Positions 8,375-17,597 of a DNA stretch of 64,000 nucleotides are shown in pieces. The notes under the pieces were generated by a model, which had not been told where the DNA came from, did no database searches, and saw only the letters and a program-made list of their open reading frames with translations. The translations under genes were made by a program, and so were the position numbers. Positions within the stretch are counted from its first letter, which is position 1. Every line of letters begins with the position of its first letter. The DNA is taken from the NCBI GenBank assembly GCA_018401435.1, contig JAGYJW010000018.1:51336-115335 (forward strand), read 5' to 3'. This stretch comes from Deltaproteobacteria bacterium. GTDB taxonomy: Bacteria; Myxococcota_A; UBA796; UBA2385.

Positions 8375-10065
8375 GCCAGCGTGTCCTCGGCCTCTCTGCC
8401 TGGTTCCACGACGCCGCTGCCGCGCTGGTGGTGGACGGCCGGCTGGTGGCCTTCGCCCAAGAGGAGCGGCTGAGCCGGCGCAAGAACGACCCGGCCTTGC
8501 CCACCCGGGCCATCGCCGCCTGCCTGGCCCAAGGTGGTCTGAATATCAACGATATAGACCTCGTGGTCTGGCATGAGAAGCCCCTGCTCAAATTCGAGCG
8601 GGTGCTGCTGACCTCCTTGCGCACCTTCCCCCAAGGGCTGACCACCTTTCGGCGGGCCATGGTCAGCATGGTGGGCGACAAGCTCTGGGTGAAGGCCCGC
8701 CTGGTCGAGCGCCTGGGCATCGCGCCGGGCCGCGTGCGCTTTTCGGGGCACCACCAGTCCCATGCCGCGGCGGCCTGGCGCTGCTCGCCCTTCGACCGCG
8801 CCGCCGTCCTGTGTGTGGACGGGGTGGGCGAGTGGGCCACCACCACCACCTGGCGGGCCCGAGAGGGGGCCCTGGAGCCGCTCTCCGAGCTGCACTTCCC
8901 CCACAGCCTCGGCCTGCTCTACAGCGTGTTCACCGCCTTTCTGGGCTTTCGGGTGAACGAGGGCGAGTACAAGGTGATGGGCCTCGCGGCCTTTGGTGAG
9001 CCCCGCTACACCGACGCGGTCCACCGCGTGCTGCGATGCAGCAAGGACGGCAGCTTCGAGCTGGATCTCGACCACTTCCTCTTTCACCGTCACCCAGAGC
9101 GCAGCTGGACCCCCGCCTTTGAGGCCCTCTTTGGTGCGCCCCGGGCGCCAGGCGCCCCCCTCGAACAGCGCCACAAGGACCTCGCGGCATCCATTCAGCA
9201 GGTCCTTGAAGAGCGGCTGCTGGCCCTCTGCCGCCAGCTTCATGCCGACACCGGTGAATCCAAGCTCTGCCTGGGGGGAGGGGTCGCGCTGAATTCCGTC
9301 GCCGTCGGGCGCATTCTGGCGGAGGGGCCCTTTGAGGACGTCTTCGTCATGCCCGCGGCGGGGGACGCCGGCTCGGCCCTGGGGGCGGCCCTGGTGGGGG
9401 CGGGCCTGCCGCGGGTCACCCTGCGGCATGCGGCCTGGGGTGCCGATCTTCCCCCCGAACCCATCCAGCGCTTCTTGGAGGGCGGCGGCATCGCCCACAG
9501 CAGGCCCCCCGACATCGCGGTGGCCGTGGCCGAACGCATCGCCGCCGGCCAGGTGGTGGGCTGGATGCAAGGCCGCTTCGAGCTGGGCCCGCGGGCCCTG
9601 GGGCAGCGCTCCATCCTGGCCAACCCCCAGGATCCGCTGGCCAAGGACCACCTCAACCAGCGCATCAAGTTCCGCGAGCCCTTCCGGCCCTTTGCCCCCA
9701 GCGTGCGGGCCGACGCCTCCGCTGCCCTCTTTGACCTGCCCGCGGGCGGCGCCTGGGCCCGCCGCTTCATGAGCACCACCGTGCCCGGTCGCGACCCTCG
9801 GCTGGCCAGCGCCCTGCATGTGGACGGGTCGGCCCGGGTGCAGGAGGTCCACCCCGAAGATCAGCCCCTCTACGCCCATCTCTTGGATGAGGTGGAGGCC
9901 CGCACCGGCCTGCCCGCCGTCATCAATACCAGCTTCAACCTCGCGGGAGAGCCCATGGTGGCCAGTGCTGCCGATGGCTATGCCACCTTCCTGCGCTGCG
10001 ACATGGACGCCCTGGCCATCGGGCCCTATCTGATCACCCGCGACCGCCCCCCCGAGCGCCCATGA
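8371..10065 (+). CDS. Carbamoyltransferase, NodU/CmcH family (cassette 1)
   Basis: The product is 564 residues from the GTG at 8371, which has CGGGG 6 bases upstream and overlaps the preceding stop; a GTG at 8365 is the alternative. These enzymes make carbamoyl-adenylate from carbamoyl phosphate and ATP (N-terminal Kae1/YgjD-like domain hydrolyses; C-terminal domain transfers) and put the carbamoyl group on a hydroxyl. Visible motifs are RVLGLSAWFHDAAAALV at the start, the metal-binding GHHQSHAAAA, CVDGVGEWATTT, EYKVMGLAAFG, LCLGGGVALNS, PAAGDAGSALGAA, GWMQGRFELGPRALGQRSI, FREPFRPFAPS and the C-terminal INTSFNLAGEPMV. Length is normal. The acceptor is unknown; the SGNH hydrolases and methyltransferase nearby suggest a sugar or natural product. 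Confidence 0.9.
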   Translation: MSQRVLGLSAWFHDAAAALVVDGRLVAFAQEERLSRRKNDPALPTRAIAACLAQGGLNINDIDLVVWHEKPLLKFERVLLTSLRTFPQGLTTFRRAMVSMVGDKLWVKARLVERLGIAPGRVRFSGHHQSHAAAAWRCSPFDRAAVLCVDGVGEWATTTTWRAREGALEPLSELHFPHSLGLLYSVFTAFLGFRVNEGEYKVMGLAAFGEPRYTDAVHRVLRCSKDGSFELDLDHFLFHRHPERSWTPAFEALFGAPRAPGAPLEQRHKDLAASIQQVLEERLLALCRQLHADTGESKLCLGGGVALNSVAVGRILAEGPFEDVFVMPAAGDAGSALGAALVGAGLPRVTLRHAAWGADLPPEPIQRFLEGGGIAHSRPPDIAVAVAERIAAGQVVGWMQGRFELGPRALGQRSILANPQDPLAKDHLNQRIKFREPFRPFAPSVRADASAALFDLPAGGAWARRFMSTTVPGRDPRLASALHVDGSARVQEVHPEDQPLYAHLLDEVEARTGLPAVINTSFNLAGEPMVASAADGYATFLRCDMDALAIGPYLITRDRPPERP

Positions 10066-10235
10066 ACACGCTGAAGGCCCTGCTCGAGACCCTGGGCCAG
10101 GTGGTGCTCTGGCTCAAGGAGCGCCGGCTGGGCTGGTTGGCCCCCCTGGTGATGGTCCTGCTGGCTCTGGGGCTGCTCTTTGCCCTGGCAGCGGCCGTTC
10201 CCGCCGTCTCGCCCTTCGTCTACCTGCTCTTCTGA
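10062..10235 (+). CDS. Small membrane protein, DUF5989-like (cassette 1)
   Basis: The product is 57 residues, starting at the ATG that overlaps the carbamoyltransferase stop (ATGA). It has an amphipathic start (MNTLKALLETLGQVVLWLKE), a single membrane helix (LAPLVMVLLALGLLFALAAA) and the ending SPFVYLLF. A second copy of 62 residues with the same plan (ending SPFIYAVI) follows the second carbamoyltransferase at 14.9-15.1 kb. Tiny proteins with this ending are known beside carbamoyltransferases and have been grouped as DUF5989. Placement and the shared C-terminal motif support the call. A membrane tether or subunit for the carbamoyltransferase is a reasonable guess. Confidence 0.75.
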   Translation: MNTLKALLETLGQVVLWLKERRLGWLAPLVMVLLALGLLFALAAAVPAVSPFVYLLF

Positions 10236-10241
10236 GGACCC

Positions 10242-11143
10242 ATGCTGGCCTGCCCCCGCTGCCAGCGCCCCTGGGCGGATCCCGGCCCCTGCGGCGGCTG
10301 CAGCCTGGCCGCGCAGGATCACGACGGGGTGCTCGATCTCTTCGTGGACCGCCCCGGCGGCGAGGACAACGTCACCGGCACGGTGCGGGCCTTCTACGAG
10401 CAGCGGCCCTTTCCCGACTACCGGCCCGAGGACGACCGCGGCAGCCTGCTTCAGCGGGGCGGGCCAGCCCCTTCACCCGCGAGCTGGACGACAGCCTGCC
10501 GCCCCAGGCCCGGGTGGTGGAGCTGGGCTGCGGCACGGGCCAGCTGGGCCTCTTCCTGGCCCTGGCCGGGCGACCGGTGCTGGGGGTGGACCTCAGCCTC
10601 ACCTCCTTGCAGGTGGCCGAGGCCTTTCGGCGCCGGGCCGGCATCGTCAGCGCCCGGCTGGTGCGGGGCAACCTCTTTGTGCCCCCGGTGCTGCCGGCCT
10701 CGGCCGACCTGGTGATCTGCAGCGGCGTGCTGCACCACACCGGCGATCCCGAAGGCGGCTTCCAATCGGCGGTGCGGCTGCTGCGCCCGGGGGGCTGCAT
10801 CCTGGTGGGCCTGTACAGCCGGGCGGGTCGGCTGCTGCTGCCCCTGCTGCGGGGGCGCCACCAGCGGCAGGCTACCGACCGCCGGGGCCTGGCCTGGTAT
10901 GCCGACCAGCACGAGCATCCCCACGAGTCCCGCCACACGGTGGGAGAGGTGCTGGGCTGGTTCGAGCGGGCGGGCCTGCGCTACCTGTCGGCGCGCCCTG
11001 GCATCCTGCCCGGCCAGCCCGAGGGCCCCCTCTTCCAAAGCAGCGACCCCGGGGGCAGCCTCGGGCAGCTCGCCGCCCAGCTGTCCTGGCTGGGGCGGGC
11101 GGCCGACGGGGGGCTCTTCTTGATGGTGGGGCAAAAACACTGA
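10242..11143 (+). CDS. SAM-dependent methyltransferase, frameshifted
   Basis: This looks like one gene read in two frames. The 5' part from ATG 10242 carries a small zinc-ribbon-like start (LACPRCQ, CGGCSL) and the motif FYEQRPFPDYRPEDDRG. The 3' part (to 11143) carries the Rossmann methyltransferase core VVELGCGTGQLGLFLA, a DLSLTSL acidic loop and SGVLHHTGDPEGGF. The switch, near 10460-10475, fits loss of a single base in a G/C run; bridging it restores FTRELDDSLPPQARVVELG. It follows the DUF5989-like gene by six bases and closes cassette 1. The acceptor is unknown. A sequencing indel is likelier than decay because both halves are well kept. Confidence 0.7.
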
Positions 11144-11176
11144 TATTTCGTCGGCATATCGTGGAAATATCAGTGT
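11137..11176. terminator. AT-rich 12-bp inverted repeat between convergent operons
   Basis: ACACTGATATTT (11137-11148) and AAATATCAGTGT (11165-11176) pair perfectly around a 16-base loop. The left arm contains the methyltransferase stop and the right arm reaches the stop of the SGNH gene on the other strand. A short A run precedes it on the plus strand. The position fits a bidirectional terminator shared by both cassettes, although an AT-rich stem is unusual for this genome and a protein-binding site cannot be excluded. Confidence 0.55.
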
Positions 11177-12282
11177 CATTTGTCGCTTCCCCCCCGGGCT
11201 GGCTCCACCAGGTCCAGCGCCACGCCTTCACCCTCAAAGGGGTCGGTCAGGGTGGGCAGGGCTTGGGCGGGGGGCTGCAAGCGCAGGGCCTGGGCCGGCC
11301 AGCCCGCCGCCACCAGGGCCTCCTCCACCAGCCGCGCGATGACGGCGTGGCCCTGGCGGTTGGGGTGCATCTCGTCCAGAATCAGCTGCAGACCGCCCTC
11401 TTGGGGGAAGCGTGCCGGCAGGTCCACCAGGGGGGCCCCCCAGCGCGTCGCCACCTGCCGCATGGCGTCGCGGTAGGGCTGCCAGACCTTGGGGCCAGGA
11501 CGGTGCTGCATATCGGCGCGGTTGGCCAGCATGACAAAGGCCACCCCGCCGCCGTCGGCGTGCATGCGGCGGGCCATCGCTTCGAGGTTCTGGGCGTAGG
11601 TGTTGAGGGGCACCCGGCGGCGGCCCCGGGGCTGCTCGGCCGCGACCCCGGACACGGTGCGGGCGCCGCGGCCTGCGGTGCGCGCCAGCAGCCCGTCGAC
11701 CCGGCGAAAGAGGGCGCTGCGCTCCAACAGCTCGCGCAGGGCGCTGGACCGGCGCACCGCGGTGATGACCTCGCTGTCCACGAACTGGTCGAAGTTGTTG
11801 TCCGACCACAGGCTGGCGATGATCAGCAGGTCGGGCTGCAGGGCCAGGCCGCGCAGCTCCAGCATGTTGATGGCCTGCACGGTGGACCAGCCCGGCACCC
11901 CGGCGTTGATGACGTCGGCCCCCAGGCGCTCTTCGAGAAGATGCGTGAACACTTCATCCTGGTCCACCCCAAAGCCAAAGATGCTGCTGTCGCCCAGCAC
12001 CAGGGCCCGGCGCCGCGTGGGCGGCCCGCGGTCGATGTCGCGCATGCCCAGGGCGTTGATATGGGCCCGTCCGCCCTCCACCGGCCAGTCGCCGGGGGCC
12101 AGCTCCCACAGCAGGTGGGGGTTTCCGGGCAGGGTCTGGCCCATGCTGGGGCCCAGGCTGCCCGGGCTTGGCGGGGGCGGCGGCGCCTGGGGCGCAAGGC
12201 CGGCCAGAAGCTCCAAGCCCACCAGCAGTCCAAGGGCGAGCAGGGCGCTCTGGAGCAGGGCCTTCTGGGCGGCGGAGGGCAT
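11176..12282 (-). CDS. SGNH-family hydrolase with N-terminal membrane anchor
   Basis: The product is 368 residues, starting at the ATG at 12282 (MPSAAQKALLQSALLALG), which opens a membrane anchor at about 10-30 followed by a Pro-rich linker. The SGNH blocks are present: block I VLGDSSIFGFG (Ser near residue 99), block II VINAGVPGWST, and block V D-x-x-HPNRQGH near the end. These proteins resemble AlgJ/AlgX-type O-acetyl transferases or esterases acting on polysaccharides in the periplasm. The gene starts eight bases after the end of another SGNH gene. Together with the arylsulfotransferase-like gene it forms the minus-strand operon of the locus. The substrate is not known. Confidence 0.8.
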   Translation of the reverse strand: MPSAAQKALLQSALLALGLLVGLELLAGLAPQAPPPPPSPGSLGPSMGQTLPGNPHLLWELAPGDWPVEGGRAHINALGMRDIDRGPPTRRRALVLGDSSIFGFGVDQDEVFTHLLEERLGADVINAGVPGWSTVQAINMLELRGLALQPDLLIIASLWSDNNFDQFVDSEVITAVRRSSALRELLERSALFRRVDGLLARTAGRGARTVSGVAAEQPRGRRRVPLNTYAQNLEAMARRMHADGGGVAFVMLANRADMQHRPGPKVWQPYRDAMRQVATRWGAPLVDLPARFPQEGGLQLILDEMHPNRQGHAVIARLVEEALVAAGWPAQALRLQPPAQALPTLTDPFEGEGVALDLVEPARGGSDK

Positions 12283-12290
12283 GGTGCTGC

Positions 12291-13414
12291 TCAGTCCTTG
12301 GCCTGGCCGGCGTCGCCCGCGTCCAGGCAAGCCGCGAGGGCATCGGCCACCACCGCGTGGCCCCGGGGAGTCCAATGGCCATCCCAGGTGAAGTAGAGGC
12401 TGGCGGGATCGCCCGCGGCGCGCAGGGCCGGGCTCAGATCACAGGCGGCGATGTCCATGCGCCGCAGGATGTCGAGCAGCAGGGCTGCCGGGGCGTCCAG
12501 CTCGGCCGATGCCGGGTCCAGGCCCACCAGGCTGAGGGTGGGCGCCACCCGCGCCGGGTCGATGACAAAGGCCGGCGGCGCCACCGCCACCAGCAGGCGC
12601 TGTCCCCGCTGGGTGGTCGCGCGCTTCAGCTCTTCCAAGGCGCGCTCGGTCTCGCCCCGCACCCCGTTGCGCCGCCGCTCGCCCTCCCGAGTGAACAGCT
12701 CCAGCTCGCTGCGCCAGCGACCCCGCTCCGGGCTGTCGGGGCGGGCCAGGGCGGCCACCCGCTGCTTCACCCACCACTGGCCGTAAAGATAGGAGTGGCG
12801 GCGCAGCCAGGCGATGTGGGCCGGGGCGTCGCGGCGGAGATGGGCTGGCCGGCCGGCCGGCTGCGGGCCCGGTCCAGCTCGCTGCGAAAGCGCCGGTTGT
12901 CTTCGTAGTCATTGCCCAGAAAGAAGGTGAGCAGCACCCCGTCCAGCGCCACCTGCTCGGCCAGCTCCTGGTAGCGGCGGGTGGCCTGCCAGGTCGAATA
13001 GCCGTCCACCCCGGCATTGAGCAGCTCCACCCGGCCTTGCGCGCTCATGCGCCCCTGGAAGGTCTCGGCCTCGGGCACCTGTGGCGACAGGGTGAAGGAG
13101 TCTCCCACCGCCAGCCAGCGGGGCGAGTCCTTGGGCTCGGCCAGCTCCGGCCCCCGCAGCCCCAAGCGGTTGAAGCGCAGGGGCACCCGGTAGCCCAAGG
13201 ACCGCAGCGTGCCTTCAAAGCCCGGCTTGGGCCGGTAGACCAGCTCCGGATCGGTCAGGTACATGCCCTGGGGCGCGTCGTCGGGTGCTCCAAAGAGCAG
13301 GTCAGCCGCCCCATGTGGGCTGATGAGCCGCGCGCCCTGATCGGCCAGCACAAGGCCCAGCAGCAGGCCCCCCACCAGCAGCGCCAGCCTGCCCAGCAGC
13401 GCTTGTGCCGTCAT
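12291..13414 (-). CDS. Second SGNH-family hydrolase, frameshifted
   Basis: Two frames make one gene. The 5' part starts at ATG 13414 (TAQALLGRLALLVGGLLLG, a membrane anchor) and holds block I WLAVGDSFTLSPQV and LLNAGVDGYST. The 3' part, open from 12770 to 12291, ends with the catalytic YFTWDGHWTPRGHAVVA (D-x-x-H). The junction near 12840-12850 lies in a G/C-rich run and needs one extra base; bridging it restores HSYLYGQWW-V-KQRVAA. The ATG overlaps the stop of the arylsulfotransferase-like gene (ATGA). The D-G-H-W-T/S ending is typical of AlgX-like acetyltransferase relatives. An indel error or a recent frameshift are both possible. Confidence 0.7.
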
Positions 13415-14871
13415 TGCAGGCGAGGCACGGCGGTGGCAAAGCCCAGGGCCGCCCCCGCCGGCAGGCCCAGGCGCCAGGCGGTCTGGCCCGAGGGGTCGGC
13501 AATGTCGAGCACGCCCGCCGACGAGAAGCAGACCAGGGTGCCGCCACTCGGCAGGCGCTCGGCATTGCCCAGAAAGGCCACATGCTGGCAGTCCGGGCCG
13601 CTGTAGGCCCAGGTCTGGGTCGCGGTATTGCCCTCCAGATCGAGGGCCAGATCGACGGCTTCAGAGCAGTCCGTGCCCCCGGCCCAGTCGTTCCGGTTGA
13701 AGATGAGCAGCCCGCCGTCGATGGGGGCCACGCTGTGTGGCTGGTGGATGAGATCGTCGCCGCCCACCATCTCGACGCCGGGGGCGTTGCCCGCCAGCAC
13801 ATAGCGCTGGGCGCCGGTCTGCCCGTCGATGGCCACCAGGCCCTCGATCCCGGGAATCGACACCAGGATGAGGTCCTGGTCGGCGTCGTAGCTGATTCCG
13901 TTGGCGTGGGTCCAGTCTTCCAGGTCGGCGTTGGCGGGCAGGTAGCCGCGGGGGTAGCTCTCGCTGAGATCGGGCGCGAAGTGGGCGAAGCCATCCCACA
14001 GGACGCGGGCCTCGGCGCCGGGGCTGAGCTGCAGCACGGTATCGCCCAGAATGCGCCGGGCGCCTTCATATTCGCGGGTGGTCCAGCCCAGGCTGAGGGC
14101 GCGGCCGTCGGGCAGCAGCACAAAGTCGGTGTGCATGCCGGGCACCGCGTAGAGCAGCCGGGTCTCGCCGGTCCAGCCCACCCAGGTCAGCGTGCCCGGG
14201 TCTTCGATGCCCTCACTCTGGGTATTGGCAATGAGCCCGTCGCCATCGGGGGCCAGGCGGATGCGGAAGATGGGGCGGTTGCCCTGGATCCAGTCGGCCT
14301 CCAGCCGCCACCACCAGACCACGCGCCCCTGGTCATCCAGGATGGTCATCCAGCCGCCTGTGGGGTCCACCACCGGCACGAGGATATAGCCGCCGTCCAG
14401 CAGGCTGCCGTCCAGCAGCGGCTTGTCGAAGGCGGGGATGGCGGGATCGAGCGGACCGGTGACCAGGCGCAGGGGCGCAGAACAGCGGGGCCCGTCGGGT
14501 CCGTCCATGAGCGCCACGGCGCTGATCTCCGCGCTGGGGGGCAGGCCGACGACGGGGCGGTCGTGGGTCCGGGTCGGGTCGCTGGGTCGCTGGGTGACCA
14601 GGCGCCCCTCGGGGCTGCGAAAGGCCACCCAACCCGGGGTCTCGGCGGCGCTCTGCCAGGACAGGCGGGGCACCGTGGCGATGGCCGTGTCCTTGACCTG
14701 CAGGTCTCCAAAGGCCGCAGGGTCCTGCCGACAGCCCAGGGCCTGCTCCCAGTCGCCGCCGCCCGAGTCGCCCTCTGGCCCGCCAGCTTCCGGCTTTGCA
14801 GACCCGCTTGGGGGCTCGGCACAGGCGAGGGCCGCCAGGGCAGCCAGGGCGAGAACAGGGCAACGGGCCAC
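13411..14871 (-). CDS. Arylsulfotransferase-like beta-propeller lipoprotein
   Basis: The product is 486 residues. I chose the GTG at 14871, which has GGGGGAG just upstream and opens a lipoprotein signal (ARCPVLALAALAALAC; Cys near residue 17). The body reads as a beta-propeller of the ASST type: DPTGGWMTILDDQGRVVWWW, GMHTDFVLLPDGRALSLGW, WTHANGISYDADQDLILVS and HQPHSVAPIDGGLLIFNR. ASST enzymes move sulfate between phenolic compounds through a catalytic His. The MHTDF and WTHAN histidines are candidates, but I cannot tell which is catalytic. It lies between a DUF5989-like gene (17 bp upstream) and two SGNH hydrolases, so it may act on the same product. Confidence 0.75.
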   Translation of the reverse strand: MARCPVLALAALAALACAEPPSGSAKPEAGGPEGDSGGGDWEQALGCRQDPAAFGDLQVKDTAIATVPRLSWQSAAETPGWVAFRSPEGRLVTQRPSDPTRTHDRPVVGLPPSAEISAVALMDGPDGPRCSAPLRLVTGPLDPAIPAFDKPLLDGSLLDGGYILVPVVDPTGGWMTILDDQGRVVWWWRLEADWIQGNRPIFRIRLAPDGDGLIANTQSEGIEDPGTLTWVGWTGETRLLYAVPGMHTDFVLLPDGRALSLGWTTREYEGARRILGDTVLQLSPGAEARVLWDGFAHFAPDLSESYPRGYLPANADLEDWTHANGISYDADQDLILVSIPGIEGLVAIDGQTGAQRYVLAGNAPGVEMVGGDDLIHQPHSVAPIDGGLLIFNRNDWAGGTDCSEAVDLALDLEGNTATQTWAYSGPDCQHVAFLGNAERLPSGGTLVCFSSAGVLDIADPSGQTAWRLGLPAGAALGFATAVPRLQ

Positions 14872-14888
14872 GACTGCTCCCCCGGCGC

Positions 14889-15077
14889 TCAGATGACCGC
14901 GTAGATGAAGGGCGAGAGCACCTGCACGGCCTGCAGGCCCACCAGGGCGAGTCCCAGCACCACCATCACGCCGAGCAGGGGCAGCAGCCACCAGCGTTTG
15001 CTGCGACGCAGCATGGACAGGAGGTCGCCAAAGACCTGCAGGCGGCCCCCCAGCAGCAGGGACATCGGGTCACGCAT
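14889..15077 (-). CDS. Small membrane protein, DUF5989-like (cassette 2)
   Basis: The product is 62 residues, starting at ATG 15077 and overlapping the end of the carbamoyltransferase by eight bases. Its plan matches the cassette-1 copy: a short amphipathic start with RRSKRWW, one membrane helix (LLPLLGVMVVLGLALVGLQA) and the ending LSPFIYAVI. The shared SPF-I/V-Y ending and the identical place behind a carbamoyltransferase make the pairing secure. Its biochemical role is unknown. Confidence 0.8.
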   Translation of the reverse strand: MRDPMSLLLGGRLQVFGDLLSMLRRSKRWWLLPLLGVMVVLGLALVGLQAVQVLSPFIYAVI

Positions 15078-16827
15078 CGGCGCGCTCCACGCGGTGGTTG
15101 CCCAGGTAGAGCACCTCCAGGGCGCTGCGGTCAAAGGTGGCCAGGGCGTGGACCGGAGAGGACACGATGGGCTCACCCTTGAGGTTGAAGGAGGTGTTCA
15201 GCAGGACGGGGTGACCGGTGCGTGCGCCCACCGCCGCCAGGAGGGCAGCATAGCGCGGGTTCCCGTCGGGGGTCACCGTCTGCAGCCGTGCCGTGCCGTC
15301 CACATGGGTGACCGAGGGCAGCAGGGCGCGGGCCTCGGGCTTGACCGGCACCACCGCCAGCATCCAGGGCAGCAGCAGGCGGGCGGCCTCGGGGATCTCG
15401 AAGTAGCGGGGCGCCGCGTCCTGCAGGCAGGAGGGGGCGAAGGGTCGGAAGGCCTCGCGAAACTTGACCGTGGCGTTGACCCGCTCCTGCATATCCGGCT
15501 GGCAGGGGTCGGCCAGGATGCTGCGGTGGCCCAGCGCCCGGGGCCCCCACTCAAAGCGACCTTGGAACCAGCCGATCACCTTGCCTGCGGCCAGGTCGTC
15601 GGCGGCGGCTTGCACCAGGGTGTCGGTGTCGGGCAGCGCCGCTGGCCTGCGGCGCCGCAGATCGGTGAGCAGCAGCCCGATCTCGTCGTCTCCCCAGGCC
15701 TGGCCCAGGTCCGGGCGGGGCAGGGCAGCGGGGCCACCCTGGTCGGGCGCCACCCGCGGCTGCCCCATCACCTCGTGCCAGCCCCACAAGGCGGCGCCGA
15801 TGGCGCCCCCGGCATCCCCAGCGGCGGGCTGCACATAGATGCGCGAGAAGGGGCCCTCGCGGGCCAGGCGGGCGTTGGCCACGCTGTTGAGGGCCACGCC
15901 ACCCGCCAGGCAGAGGTCGGGCAAGCCGGTGTCGCGGTGCAGGCGGCGGGCGAGCCCCAACATGGCGTCCTCGGTGACTTGCTGGATGCTGGCGGCCACA
16001 TCGGCAAAGCGCCGGCCCTCGTCGGTGCGAGGGTGAAAGGGGCTGCCGGGGTAGCGGGCCGGCCCAAAGAGGGCCTCGAAACCCGGCCCATAGGACTCGC
16101 TGGCGCTGTGGGGCCAGGCCACCAGGTCGAGGTTGATGGAGAAGGTGCCATCCTCGTGCAGCTGCAGCACCTTGCGCACATCCTCCACCCGGGTGGGCTC
16201 GCCATAGGCTGCCAGCCCCATGACCTTGTATTCGCCGTTATTCACCCGAAAGCCAAGCCAGGCCGTGAATGCCGAGTAGAGCAGGCCCAGGCTGTGGGGG
16301 AATTGCAGCTCGCCGAGGCCCTCGATGCCGCGCGCACTCCCGCGGTAGAAGGACGTGGTCGCCCACTCGCCCACCCCATCCACCGTCAGCAGGGCGGCCT
16401 CGGCAAAGGGGGAGCAATAGAAGGCGCTGGCGGCGTGGCTGAGGTGGTGCTCGCAATACAGGATGCGGTCGGCAGGCAATGCCAGGGCCTTGGCCAGGGC
16501 CGAGCCCACCCACAGCTTCTCGGTGAGCTGGGCCAGGGCGCCGGCGCGAAAGGCCTGCAAGCTGCGGGGGAAGGTCAGCACCTGGCTGACCACCATGCGC
16601 TCGAGTTTGCGCAGCGGCTTCTCGTAAAAGACCACGGCGTCGAGATCGTCGGCCTGGATGCCCGCGTGCTTCAAGCAGAACTGCGCCGCCCGAAGGGGCA
16701 ACCCCGCGTCGTGTTTCAGGCGGCTGAAGCGCTCCTCGCTGGCGGCGGCCACCACCACCCCGCCTTGCACCAGGGCGGCGGCGCTGTCGTGATAGCCGGC
16801 CGAGATCCCCAGGATCGCGCCCTTCAC
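15070..16827 (-). CDS. Carbamoyltransferase, NodU/CmcH family (cassette 2)
   Basis: The product is 585 residues from the GTG at 16827, which overlaps the stop of the ferritin-like gene (GTGA); the longer frame upstream is not protein-like. All family landmarks are present: ILGISAGYHDSAAALV, EHHLSHAASAFY (metal site), TVDGVGEWATTSFY, EYKVMGLAAYG, LCLAGGVALNSVANARL, PAAGDAGGAIGAAL, GWFQGRFEWGPRALGHRSI, FREAFRPFAPS, THVDGTARLQTV and the ending LLNTSFNLKGEPIVS. It is related to, but clearly different from, the cassette-1 enzyme, so the two probably carbamoylate different positions or substrates. The overlapping starts indicate translational coupling with both neighbours. Confidence 0.9.
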   Translation of the reverse strand: MKGAILGISAGYHDSAAALVQGGVVVAAASEERFSRLKHDAGLPLRAAQFCLKHAGIQADDLDAVVFYEKPLRKLERMVVSQVLTFPRSLQAFRAGALAQLTEKLWVGSALAKALALPADRILYCEHHLSHAASAFYCSPFAEAALLTVDGVGEWATTSFYRGSARGIEGLGELQFPHSLGLLYSAFTAWLGFRVNNGEYKVMGLAAYGEPTRVEDVRKVLQLHEDGTFSINLDLVAWPHSASESYGPGFEALFGPARYPGSPFHPRTDEGRRFADVAASIQQVTEDAMLGLARRLHRDTGLPDLCLAGGVALNSVANARLAREGPFSRIYVQPAAGDAGGAIGAALWGWHEVMGQPRVAPDQGGPAALPRPDLGQAWGDDEIGLLLTDLRRRRPAALPDTDTLVQAAADDLAAGKVIGWFQGRFEWGPRALGHRSILADPCQPDMQERVNATVKFREAFRPFAPSCLQDAAPRYFEIPEAARLLLPWMLAVVPVKPEARALLPSVTHVDGTARLQTVTPDGNPRYAALLAAVGARTGHPVLLNTSFNLKGEPIVSSPVHALATFDRSALEVLYLGNHRVERADA

Positions 16828-17597
16828 CCCATCTCCCGTGCTCGCAGGGCGGCGGGCCGGGGATCCTCGGTGCGCACCAGCCCACCGCTGCGCGGCTCCA
16901 GGCCGCGGGCGAGCAGCGAGAAGGGGCCCAAGAGCAGCCCATAAAGGAGGATCAACCACAGGCTGGCCACGACTTCGCCCAGGCGGTGCGAGAAGCGCAT
17001 CCAGGTCTGCCAGAGGCGGCGTCCCCGCACCCGCAGCACGGCCCAGCGGGCGGGCCCGGGCTCTGACACCCGAGCGAGTTCGGCCTTGGAGTAGGCGATG
17101 TGAAAGCGCTCGTCCCGGGCGATCTCGTCAAACATACGAGACGTGTCTGCATCTTCTTTGAGCAGGTCGGCGTAGACTTCGAACTGCCAGGCTCCGCGGC
17201 GCTCGTGCACCCACACGAAGGCCAGGAACTCGACCTCACCCAAGCGCGAAAACAGGCTCTCGCGGGTGTTGATGCCATGCTCCAGAATATAGTCCGAGTC
17301 GGCAATCACGGCGCGAGCGCGGCTGCGTCCGGTGGCCAGGGCGGTGGCCCGTTGCCGAAACATGCGGCTGTGCTTGAGCTCGTCGAGGGCGTGTCGGTAG
17401 TATTTGATTCGCAGCTCTCGCCTGTGGGTCTCCTCCACCGCCGCGAGCATATCCAAGCCCGAGCCCGCCTCGGTATGCGAGAACTCGGCCATCTTGGTGG
17501 CGGCCCGCCCTGGCAGCACCCGCCAGATCAGCCAGGACAAGGCCCACAGGGGGCGGCTGGACAGGGGCAGGGCTGCTGGGGCCAGGCTGCTGTTCAT
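16824..17597 (-). CDS. Ferritin-like di-iron protein with C-terminal membrane segment (cassette 2)
   Basis: The product is 257 residues from ATG 17597, overlapping the stop of the SGNH gene upstream (ATGA) and the start of the carbamoyltransferase downstream. Metal-ligand pattern: SHTEAGSGLDML, then HALDELKHSRMF (D-E-x-x-H), WVHERRGAWQFEVY in helix 3 and IARDERFHIAYS (D-E-x-x-H) in helix 4. A hydrophobic stretch near 215-240 (VASLWLILLYGLLLGPFSLLA) matches the anchor of the cassette-1 protein, including the GPF-LLA ending. Helix order and length also agree. An oxidative tailoring role for the product that is carbamoylated is inferred from gene order only. Confidence 0.65.
   Translation of the reverse strand: MNSSLAPAALPLSSRPLWALSWLIWRVLPGRAATKMAEFSHTEAGSGLDMLAAVEETHRRELRIKYYRHALDELKHSRMFRQRATALATGRSRARAVIADSDYILEHGINTRESLFSRLGEVEFLAFVWVHERRGAWQFEVYADLLKEDADTSRMFDEIARDERFHIAYSKAELARVSEPGPARWAVLRVRGRRLWQTWMRFSHRLGEVVASLWLILLYGLLLGPFSLLARGLEPRSGGLVRTEDPRPAALRAREMG

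Noticed and set aside
10450..10520. Programmed frameshift in the methyltransferase
   Set aside because: No slippery heptamer or stimulating structure is evident, and similar shifts occur in many unrelated genes, so indel error or decay is simpler.
11137..11176. A dif/XerCD-type recombination site
   Set aside because: The arms form a simple hairpin with a 16-base loop and lack the asymmetric 11-6-11 layout.
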